Source: DAOTUB01 sp034437455 | GTDB lineage: Bacteria > Chloroflexota > Anaerolineae > B4-G1 | Length of the DNA stretch: 15,664 bases | Direction: 5' to 3' | Assembly (NCBI GenBank): GCA_034437455.1 | Contig: DAOTUB010000226.1 | Coordinates: forward strand, 1-15,664 | Part shown: positions 1 through 6,256 of the stretch, piece by piece | Layout: each line of letters starts with the position of its first letter | Numbering within the stretch: position 1 is the first letter of the stretch | The notes under the pieces: model-generated | The model's database searches: none | The model's input: only the letters and a program-made list of their open reading frames with translations | What the model was told of the DNA's origin: nothing | Translations under genes and position numbers: made by a program

Positions 1-585
1 GCAGGAGCCAGATTGGCCTGCTTGGCTGCTTTCCGTCATCCGGAGGCGGAAAAGCTGGCGGATCAGGCTATCCACGGTGACTCGGCAATGCGTCAGGGGG
101 CGGCTCAGGTATACGCACGCAACTTGGAATACGAGGAGATAGAGGTAGTTTGTCGCGAGCATCTGTTGCAGTTGATGAATGATCCCGATGAGCAGGTGCG
201 CTCTCACGTGGGTCATTGCTTCATGCATTTGCGTGCTGAGCACCTTGACCGCTTGAAGCCTTTTATCAAGGAGTTCTTGGCCTCGCCAGCGCTGATGAAT
301 GGAGCCGAGCACTTGGTGGGATACCTCGTTCCTTTGGCTGCTGATGTTCCTGATCTAGCGCTTGACGTGACGGAACGGATTTTGGATGTAGCAGGCCATG
401 ACGTGACCGATACACGCCGTGCAGCGTTCGTCGTGGAGCGTGATCTCGTGAGGTTGCCATTAACGGTTTACACACACACTGATGATTTTGAGCGGAAATC
501 TCGGGCAATGGACTTATTTGAGTGGCTTTTGCTGCTGGATAGCCGATCAGCGCATAAAGCTCTGTCAGACTGGGATCGACGGTGA
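1..585 (+). CDS. C-terminal part of a large helical-repeat protein (5' end outside window)
   Basis: The frame is open from base 1 (194 codons visible) and ends with TGA at 583-585. There is no Shine-Dalgarno sequence before the TTG at 13, so the gene almost certainly starts upstream. The visible part is all alpha-helical and looks like HEAT-type paired helices, for example the stretch around LMNDPDEQVRSHVGHCF. It closes with a helix pair rich in Leu (DLFEWLLLLDSRSAHKALSDWDR). Such endings occur in long NTPases of bacterial conflict systems, but no NTPase motif lies inside the window, so that link is inference from general resemblance and from the neighbours. It is 28 bp upstream of the caspase gene in the same direction and could share its transcript. 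Its GC content is lower than that of the caspase gene. I do not recognise a specific family. Confidence 0.6.
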   Translation, partial: AGARLACLAAFRHPEAEKLADQAIHGDSAMRQGAAQVYARNLEYEEIEVVCREHLLQLMNDPDEQVRSHVGHCFMHLRAEHLDRLKPFIKEFLASPALMNGAEHLVGYLVPLAADVPDLALDVTERILDVAGHDVTDTRRAAFVVERDLVRLPLTVYTHTDDFERKSRAMDLFEWLLLLDSRSAHKALSDWDRR

Positions 586-613
586 TTGGTCAATTATGTG
601 AGGCAAGGTCATA

Positions 614-2752
614 ATGAGTCAAAGACGGAAACACAATCGCAAACAGGATCTCGAAGGCCACATCCGTGAGTCCTACAACCTCATTCGTGAATACGAAGAG
701 ATTCTACCGACATCCGACCGCCCCAAGGAGAAAACCCGCGCCCGTCGCAACACTGAGGAACAATGGGCACTCATCGGAGGATACCTGGACGAGTATTTAC
801 CCCTCTGCCAGCGGACGGGCTCACCGATAGCGCCCGACGTCCAGGAGATCGCGGTTCGTTTCGAGAAAGAGACCGATCAGCAAGCTTCACCCCAGGCCGA
901 GGCCCCCGGTCGAGACACCAAATATTCTATTCAGATAAAGCACGCCGAAGGGATTGCCATCGGCGACGGCGCGCGAGTGGTGCAGCCGCCCGTCAGCAAC
1001 AGCACGAACGAATCGTCAGATCGGACGCGGCGGATGGCCCGCCGCGCGCTGGCGATCCTGGAAGAGCAGGCCGCGGGGTATACCCATCTCACGATTCCTA
1101 CCCATCTTCAGATCGAATTGGAGGAGAAACGCCGCCAGGTGGCCGAACTGGAGTCGCGCCTGGACACCCTCCCATCGGAGGAGGGCCGCTCCAACAGCCA
1201 CTTGCGCGGCGACCCCTCCCCCACCGCCGCCTCCCAGGAGCCACCCGGCCCGATCCAGAACCGCTGGGCCTTGCTGGTCGGCGTGAACCGGTACGTGGAC
1301 CCGGCCTTCCCCCCGCTCAAGTTCTGCGTCAACGACGTGCTGGCGCTGGAATCGGCCCTGAAAACGCTGGGCTACACCGTCGTCGCGCTGCACGACGACG
1401 CATCCGAAGAGCGGCTGCTCCCCACCCGCGACAACGTCGAGGCCGAGTTGACCCGCCTGTGCCAGATCGCTGGATCGGATGATTTGATTCTGGTGCACAT
1501 TGCTTGTCACGGCAAGTTGGTGGATGGCAAGCCGGTGCTCGTCACCCGCGAGACCCGCGCCCCGACGTTGGCCCGCAAGGCCCTGCCCTTGGCCGATGTG
1601 GAGCAGGTGATGCGCGAAAGCAAAGCCCGCCGGCTGGTGCTCACCCTCGACGCTTGCCACACCGGCGTCGAGGTCGGGCGCGACCTGGCCGATCCAGAGT
1701 TCATCCGCAACGCCTACGAGCTGGCTGAGGGGTTCGTCCTGATCGCCGCCAGCACCGCCCAGCAGATCGCGCAGGAGTGGGAGGAGAAGGCACACGGCGT
1801 CTTTACCTACTACCTGCTGGAAGGGCTGAGCGGCCGGGCCGACCGGGACGGCAAGCGCTTCGTCACCGTCGGCGACCTCAGCGCCCACGTCCTGGACGGG
1901 CTGCGGCGCTGGAACGTGGAGCACGGTGGGCTGCTGCAAGAGCCGACCGCCCGCGCCGAGGGGCTGGGCGACATTATCCTGGCCGACTATCGGGGCCACA
2001 CCGGTCGAGGGTCAGGCGTCGTGAGCGCCGCCGCGAGCACCGTCGCCCCCAACCCCTTCGGCGACGTGGGCCGCATCGTCGATCCCCACCGCTTCTTCGA
2101 TCGGGAGGAGATCCTGCGCCAGATCTTGGAGGAGTTGACCAAGGGCGCCAACCTCTCGCTGGTTGGGGAGAGCCAGGTGGGGAAATCCTCGCTCCTCTCG
2201 ATGGTCTGCGCCCTGGGGCCGGAGCGGATGGACCGGCCAACGGCGTCGTTTGGCTACCTGAGTATGCAGTGGGTGGATAGCGAGGATGGTTTCTACGAGG
2301 CGCTGTGCGATACCCTGGGGATCGAGACCTGCCGGGGTTATCAGTTGCACCGCGCCCTGCGAGGCCAGCGACACGTGCTCTGCCTGGACGAGATCGAGAA
2401 AATGTCCTGGGAGGGGTTCACCGAGCGATTGCGCAGCCAGTTGCGCGGGTTGGCCGATGGCCCGGCCGCGCCGCTCCGGCTGGTGATCGCCAGCCGCTCC
2501 CCATTGAGCCAGCTCTTCCCCGATTCACCCGAGTTGGACTCGCCCCTGGCGGGCATCTGCCGGCCGGTGGACGTGGGACCGTTTCCCGCCGAGATGGCGC
2601 GGGCCTTTCTCGCGGATCGGCTGCGGGGCAGCGGCGTGACTTTCTCCCCGCCCGAGGTGGACGCGCTGTTAGAGGAGACCGGCGGTCACCCGGCCCGGCT
2701 GCAGCGGGCCGCCGCCGACTTGTACCGTAGCAAGAACCCGGGTTTTTTCTGA
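614..2752 (+). CDS. Caspase-like (peptidase C14) protease with N-terminal adapters and C-terminal P-loop ATPase
   Basis: A 712-residue multidomain protein. Residues 10-65 form a predicted helical hairpin (IRESYNLIREYEEIL). Residues 104-124 hold a short Gly-rich strand motif (HAEGIAIGDGARVVQ). Residues 140-183 are the adapter module also found in two proteins further along. Residues 216-455 are the caspase-like protease, with catalytic His299 (ACHGK) and Cys348 (DACHTG). Residues 480-705 are an ATPase with Walker A VGESQVGKSS (517-526) and Walker B VLCLDE (588-593). Both catalytic residues and both nucleotide-binding motifs are present, so it should be active. The family cleaves proteins, often in cell-death-like immunity, and the ATPase is expected to gate it. 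The last six residues (KNPGFF) and the stop are encoded by a REP palindrome, so the original C-terminus may have been lost. The ATG at 614 has only a weak AGGCAAGG upstream. Confidence 0.88.
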   Translation: MSQRRKHNRKQDLEGHIRESYNLIREYEEILPTSDRPKEKTRARRNTEEQWALIGGYLDEYLPLCQRTGSPIAPDVQEIAVRFEKETDQQASPQAEAPGRDTKYSIQIKHAEGIAIGDGARVVQPPVSNSTNESSDRTRRMARRALAILEEQAAGYTHLTIPTHLQIELEEKRRQVAELESRLDTLPSEEGRSNSHLRGDPSPTAASQEPPGPIQNRWALLVGVNRYVDPAFPPLKFCVNDVLALESALKTLGYTVVALHDDASEERLLPTRDNVEAELTRLCQIAGSDDLILVHIACHGKLVDGKPVLVTRETRAPTLARKALPLADVEQVMRESKARRLVLTLDACHTGVEVGRDLADPEFIRNAYELAEGFVLIAASTAQQIAQEWEEKAHGVFTYYLLEGLSGRADRDGKRFVTVGDLSAHVLDGLRRWNVEHGGLLQEPTARAEGLGDIILADYRGHTGRGSGVVSAAASTVAPNPFGDVGRIVDPHRFFDREEILRQILEELTKGANLSLVGESQVGKSSLLSMVCALGPERMDRPTASFGYLSMQWVDSEDGFYEALCDTLGIETCRGYQLHRALRGQRHVLCLDEIEKMSWEGFTERLRSQLRGLADGPAAPLRLVIASRSPLSQLFPDSPELDSPLAGICRPVDVGPFPAEMARAFLADRLRGSGVTFSPPEVDALLEETGGHPARLQRAAADLYRSKNPGFF
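1031..1162 (+). other. Shared adapter module, copy in caspase protein
   Basis: Codons 140-183 of the caspase gene encode a roughly 44-residue helix-turn-helix-like module with the landmarks RRALAILEEQAAGYTHL, TIP, HLQIELEEKRRQVAELE. The second half should be a charged amphipathic or coiled-coil helix. The same landmarks occur in the small adapter (7775-7903) and in the DUF4062 protein (9622-9753). The role as a protein-protein adapter is inferred from its position between unrelated domains. I do not assign it to a named family. Confidence 0.85.
1112..1152 (+). repeat. 41-bp conserved DNA block, copy 1 of 3
   Basis: The block begins ATCGAATTGG and ends GAACTGGA. It matches the copies at 7853-7893 and 9703-9743 at 38 of 41 bases each, with all differences at third codon positions. 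It codes for the second helix of the shared adapter module. This is unusually high DNA identity for domains in otherwise unrelated proteins. Confidence 0.85.
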
Positions 2753-2765
2753 AAAACCCGGTTTC
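2734..2765. repeat. REP-like palindrome, copy 1 (5' of the transposase)
   Basis: Left arm 2734-2747 (GAACCCGGGTTTTT), loop TCTG, right arm 2752-2765 (AAAAACCCGGTTTC). The 14-bp stem has one mismatch. It contains the TGA stop codon (2750-2752) of the caspase gene. The sequence is related to the palindromes at 3368-3400 and 4775-4807, but with CCCGG in place of CCTGG. Its position beside a REP-associated transposase gene marks it as the likely substrate of that enzyme. Confidence 0.85.
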
Positions 2766-2770
2766 TCTCC

Positions 2771-2783
2771 CCACAAAGGAGAT
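2771..2783 (+). promoter_or_regulatory. Ribosome-binding leader shared with 3411-3423, copy 1
   Basis: CCACAAAGGAGAT lies between the first palindrome and the transposase ATG at 2789. It contains a strong AAAGGAG Shine-Dalgarno. The same 13 bases recur between the second palindrome and the membrane ATPase ATG. Both coding sequences then start ATGCCC. Confidence 0.8.
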
Positions 2784-2788
2784 CCCAA

Positions 2789-3361
2789 ATGCCCTACCGC
2801 AAAACAAAATTCCAAGCCGGGCAAACCTACCACTTGTACAACCGTGGCATAAACCGCCAGCGGATCTTTTTCTGCGACGAAAACTGGGGCTACTTTGTCA
2901 AACAACTCCGCCACTACTTTCAACCCGAACTGGCAGACATCCTGGCCTACTGCCTGATGCCCACCCACTACCACCTGATGGTCACCCTGAAAACCGACGA
3001 ATTGAGTGCTCGCCTGATGCAGCCTTTCAGTGTATCATATACCAAAGCCATCAACAAACAACAAGGCCGCGTCGGCCCATTGTTCCAGGGACCTTTCCGA
3101 GCCGTCTGGGTGGACAAGGACGGTTATATGATGCACCTATCGAGATACATTCATCTGAACCCGGTCGCCGCCGGGCTGGTAACCCGGCCAGAGGACTGGG
3201 CGTTTTCCAGCTACCGGGATTACGCCGGCCTGCGAAACGGCACGCTGCCAATGACCGACCCAGTTCTAGCCCAGTTCCCCTCGCGCCAGGCATACCGCGA
3301 ATTCGTCGAGTCTTATTGCGAACAGGAAGACAAGGTTATAGAGCATTTACTGTTGGACTAG
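2789..3361 (+). CDS. REP-associated tyrosine transposase (RAYT, Y1/HUH family)
   Basis: A 190-residue single-strand DNA transposase of the IS200/IS605-like Y1 class. The HUH metal-binding pair is His60 and His62 (MPTHYHLMV) and the likely nucleophile is Tyr84 (FSVSYTKAIN). The family signatures GPLFQGPF (96-103), YIHLNPV (120-126) and W-x-FSSYRDY (137-145) are all intact, and the length is normal for the family. Known relatives nick and rejoin REP hairpins, and here a REP-like palindrome lies directly on each side of the gene. AAAGGAGAT at 2775-2783 sets the ATG start. The gene interrupts a run of conflict-type genes, so it is best read as an insertion into that cluster, although a long-term resident role cannot be excluded. 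Confidence 0.93.
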   Translation: MPYRKTKFQAGQTYHLYNRGINRQRIFFCDENWGYFVKQLRHYFQPELADILAYCLMPTHYHLMVTLKTDELSARLMQPFSVSYTKAINKQQGRVGPLFQGPFRAVWVDKDGYMMHLSRYIHLNPVAAGLVTRPEDWAFSSYRDYAGLRNGTLPMTDPVLAQFPSRQAYREFVESYCEQEDKVIEHLLLD

Positions 3362-3367
3362 TGGAAA

Positions 3368-3400
3368 AGAAACCAGGTTTTTCGGAAAAACCTGGTTTCT
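3368..3400. repeat. REP-like palindrome, copy 2 (3' of the transposase)
   Basis: Perfect 15-bp arms AGAAACCAGGTTTTT (3368-3382) and AAAAACCTGGTTTCT (3386-3400) around a CGG loop, starting 7 bases after the transposase stop codon. A T-rich stretch follows, so the transcript could form a weak terminator- or attenuator-like hairpin. That effect is speculative. Confidence 0.92.
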
Positions 3401-3410
3401 CTTTCCCGTC

Positions 3411-3423
3411 CCACAAAGGAGAT
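3411..3423 (+). promoter_or_regulatory. Ribosome-binding leader shared with 2771-2783, copy 2
   Basis: CCACAAAGGAGAT is identical to 2771-2783 and lies 4 bases before the ATG at 3428. It decides the start of the membrane ATPase gene. The duplication of palindrome plus leader means the transposase gene lies between two direct repeats of about 50 bp. Confidence 0.8.
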
Positions 3424-3427
3424 TTTT

Positions 3428-6226
3428 ATGCCCAAGTTCCCCACCTATCCCGGCGAGCTGCCCGCGTGTCTGAATCCGCTCAACCTGCGCCATTATTTCC
3501 TGCTGGCCTACTGGGTCTACTTTCGCCCTACCGCCCTCAAGTGCTACCTCTACCAGGCTGATCCGGCGCTGTACCGCACCGGGCCGGGGCTGGACATATT
3601 CCGCACGTGGCGCGTCCCGGCCTATCGCAACCTTTACCTGATGATCCCCGGTGTGATCCTGTCGCTTTCCGTGTTGATTGGATTGCCCTTGCTGTTGGCA
3701 AATGTATGGCGCCAGAATGCGTTATCCATAAGCTGGTTGGATTGGGTCCGTGGCTTGTCGGCTAGCGTGTTGATCGGCGTCACATTCGCTGCCGTCGGCG
3801 GTACGACGCTGGGATTAGCCGGTGGAGTGGCGTTGAGCGCAGTAGGTGGCGTCACGGGTGGTATCACATTGGGCGTCACGGGTGGTATCACATTGGGCGT
3901 CGTGGGTGGCATAGGCAGTCTGATGATCGGAGTGGCATCCGTGATATTTGCTGTAGCATTGGGTACAGCGTTTGTTGTGACTTTTGGTGTGGTAGGGGGT
4001 GTGACAAATGGTGTGATAGTTGGCACAGCACTGAGTTTGGGGGGTGGGTATTTGAGTATTATGGTATTCGGTCTCACCACGGAGGTGGGAGTCCTACGAG
4101 CTGCCTTCTATCCATTTCAACTCGTCATAGCCCTTCTAGCTACATTCAATGCACCCCGGTGGAAAAGATATCCTCTGAAGTGGGACGAATTGGTCATTTT
4201 GCCCATGATAGGGGCGTCGCGCGCGCTGACTCGACAGTTGCAGGACGATAAGACACGTGGATTACGCTTCCTAGCTCAAGTAGCTGCCAATCCTTTTCAA
4301 CGCTGGGCCTCCCAGCGTTCGTCGCAAACCTATCTGCACGACCATTCATCGGTACGATTTCTATATACCTTGATCACCTGCCCTGACTTGCAAGCCTATA
4401 TCTCTGCACCAGTGAGAAGAGAGGATTGGGAGCACCTGCCATCCGTTCAGCGGTTGCTGTTGGGCGAACTGGACGGGCGATGGGTGAACTATGGCAGCGA
4501 CTGGCCGAGCCGCCTGACTGAACGCTTGGTCTGGGCGTTGACCTGGCCTCTCCGTGACCACCGGACCACCCCCCTGACCCGCTTCGCCGGCATGCTCTAC
4601 GAGCTATTGGACGAGGAGGCGGTGGAGGCGGACGGCTTCGACCTCGCGGCCTACGCCGACGTCTACACTGACCTGACCGACTATCCCGGCGGCGAGGAGA
4701 TCGCCCACACGTTCGAGACGATGGCCGCCTTCCTCGCCTGCGCCGATCTGTCCGAGCTGCGCGCCGTGGCTTCCAGAAACCAGGTTTTTGGTAAAAACCT
4801 GGTTTCTGACGAGGGTATCCGCCCCACCGTCCTGGCCGCGCTGGACGGCCTACGCCGCGTCGGGGAGGAGATCGCCACCTACCAGGACGCCACCAGCCGG
4901 GTCAACCAACTGGCCGCCCTGGCCCGCGCCACCGACGCCCTCGACGACCTGGACGAGACGGTCCAGGCGACGGTGATGGTTCCGGAGCAGACCATCCTGC
5001 GGCGCATCATCCGCCAGTGGCGGCGGCTGGTCAGCGAGATCGGCGGCGAGGTGGGACGGATCGAGGAGGCCGGCCCCGTCGCCAACCCCTACGTCGCCGG
5101 CAACCCGGTCACCGGCGACCTGTTCGTCGGTCGTGAGGATATCCTGCGCCGGTTGGAGGAATTGTGGAGCGGCGCGGGGCAGAAACCCTCGGTCGTGCTC
5201 TACGGCCACCGGCGCATGGGCAAGTCCTCCATCCTGCACAACCTGGGGGCCGGGGCCCGTTTTGGGACCCGCACCCTCGTCGTGGACTTTAACATGCAGC
5301 GGGTGGGGCTGGTAAGCAGCACCAGCGAGTTGCTCTATAACCTGGCGCTGGCGCTGTACGATGCTCAATGCCTCCAGTCGCCGGAAGCCGCCGGACAATT
5401 GACTGAGCCAGGCGAGGCCCAGTTCGTGGACCACAACCCCTACACCGCCTTCGACCGCTTCCTCAAGCGGCTCGACCAGGCCCGGGGGGAGCGCCGCTTC
5501 ATCGTCACCGTCGACGAGTTCGAGCTGATCGAGGGGCTGATCGCCGACGGCAAGCTAGAGTCGCGCCTGCTCGATTTCTGGCGCGGCCTGATCCAGACCT
5601 ATCCTTGGTTCGTGATGGCCTTTGCCGGGCTGCACACGCTCCAGGAGATGACCCACGACTATTGGCACCCCCTCTACGGGAGCGTGCTCGGCATCCCGGT
5701 CAGTTTCCTCGGCCCCGAGGCGGCCCGGCGGCTGATCGCCCAGCCCAGCCTCGACTTTTCGCTGGACTATGAACGGGAGGCGGTGGCGCGCATCATCGCC
5801 CTCACCAACGGTCAACCGTACCTCGTGCAACTGATCTGCCACGGGCTGGTGACCCGCTTCAACCGCCAGACGTTCGAGGAGGGGGCCGAACGGGAGCGAC
5901 GCTTTGGCGTGGCAGACGTCGAGGCAGTCATCGCCGCGCCCGAGTTCTACCGCGACGGCGACGCCTACTTTACCGGCGTCTGGCGGCAGGCCGAGACGAG
6001 CGCGCCGCCGGGGCAGACGGCCGTGCTGCGGTCGCTGGCCCCCTCGGACACGGGGCTGACGGTGGACGGCCTCGTCCAACGGACGGGGAGCGAGTGGTCG
6101 GCTGTCGAGGAGGCGTTGGAGACGTTGGCGCGCCACGACGTGGTGATGATGGATGACGCAGACGTGGAGGAGGACGGCCGCTGGCGCTTTACCGTCGAGT
6201 TGATGCGCCGCTGGGTGCTGCGGTGA
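3428..6226 (+). CDS. Glycine-rich polytopic membrane protein with AAA-type ATPase and C-terminal winged helix
   Basis: A 932-residue protein. Residues 1-68 are soluble and aromatic-rich. A hydrophobic segment (70-93) is followed by a long Gly/Val/Leu membrane region (110-240) with GG-x3-G spacing, such as repeated GVTGGITL. Residues 245-550 are mostly helical. The ATPase spans about 552-850, with Walker A YGHRRMGKSS (592-601) and Walker B FIVTVDEFE (691-699, Asp696/Glu697). Residues 860-932 look like a winged helix, ending ELMRRWVLR. The layout suggests an ATP-dependent switch attached to a membrane domain, and an ATP-gated pore or a membrane-localised sensor are both possible. Residues 450-460 are encoded by an in-frame REP palindrome. 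The membrane-coding part is visibly AT-richer than the ATPase part. The ATG at 3428 has a strong AAAGGAG. The specific function is unknown. Confidence 0.85.
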   Translation: MPKFPTYPGELPACLNPLNLRHYFLLAYWVYFRPTALKCYLYQADPALYRTGPGLDIFRTWRVPAYRNLYLMIPGVILSLSVLIGLPLLLANVWRQNALSISWLDWVRGLSASVLIGVTFAAVGGTTLGLAGGVALSAVGGVTGGITLGVTGGITLGVVGGIGSLMIGVASVIFAVALGTAFVVTFGVVGGVTNGVIVGTALSLGGGYLSIMVFGLTTEVGVLRAAFYPFQLVIALLATFNAPRWKRYPLKWDELVILPMIGASRALTRQLQDDKTRGLRFLAQVAANPFQRWASQRSSQTYLHDHSSVRFLYTLITCPDLQAYISAPVRREDWEHLPSVQRLLLGELDGRWVNYGSDWPSRLTERLVWALTWPLRDHRTTPLTRFAGMLYELLDEEAVEADGFDLAAYADVYTDLTDYPGGEEIAHTFETMAAFLACADLSELRAVASRNQVFGKNLVSDEGIRPTVLAALDGLRRVGEEIATYQDATSRVNQLAALARATDALDDLDETVQATVMVPEQTILRRIIRQWRRLVSEIGGEVGRIEEAGPVANPYVAGNPVTGDLFVGREDILRRLEELWSGAGQKPSVVLYGHRRMGKSSILHNLGAGARFGTRTLVVDFNMQRVGLVSSTSELLYNLALALYDAQCLQSPEAAGQLTEPGEAQFVDHNPYTAFDRFLKRLDQARGERRFIVTVDEFELIEGLIADGKLESRLLDFWRGLIQTYPWFVMAFAGLHTLQEMTHDYWHPLYGSVLGIPVSFLGPEAARRLIAQPSLDFSLDYEREAVARIIALTNGQPYLVQLICHGLVTRFNRQTFEEGAERERRFGVADVEAVIAAPEFYRDGDAYFTGVWRQAETSAPPGQTAVLRSLAPSDTGLTVDGLVQRTGSEWSAVEEALETLARHDVVMMDDADVEEDGRWRFTVELMRRWVLR
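3851..3898 (+). repeat. Two perfect 24-bp tandem repeats in the glycine-rich membrane region
   Basis: 3851-3874 and 3875-3898 are identical 24-base units starting GTCACGGGTGG and ending CATTGGGC. Each encodes one GVTGGITL octad (out of phase by one base). A third, diverged unit starts at 3899. Exact repetition indicates recent duplication by slippage, and the unit length keeps the reading frame and the membrane octad. Confidence 0.9.
4775..4807. repeat. REP-like palindrome, copy 3, in frame inside the membrane ATPase gene
   Basis: Perfect 15-bp arms (4775-4789 and 4793-4807) around a GGT loop. The arms are identical to those of copy 2. The element is 33 bases, exactly 11 codons, and encodes RNQVFGKNLVS as residues 450-460 without breaking the frame. 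Confidence 0.93.
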
Positions 6227-6256
6227 GAGCATAAGAAAGAGAGAGGAGGAGGAGCG

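Noticed and set aside
1016..1999. Long open frame on the minus strand opposite the caspase gene
   Set aside because: It is a by-product of high third-position GC in the sense gene. It has no Shine-Dalgarno and its product is Gly/Gln-rich low-complexity without family motifs, while the sense frame holds the catalytic motifs.
3368..3400. Rho-independent terminator after the transposase
   Set aside because: The hairpin is present but is a copy of the REP palindrome, its stem is AT-rich toward the loop, and the following T tract is interrupted. A terminator role is possible but not supported well enough to call.
3851..3898. CRISPR-like array
   Set aside because: The 24-bp units are directly adjacent without spacers and lie within a coding frame, so they are a coding tandem repeat.
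3634..4080. Minus-strand frame encoding a Pro/Thr-rich repeat protein
   Set aside because: It is the complement of the glycine-rich membrane repeat. The plus frame gives a coherent membrane domain in a 932-residue protein.
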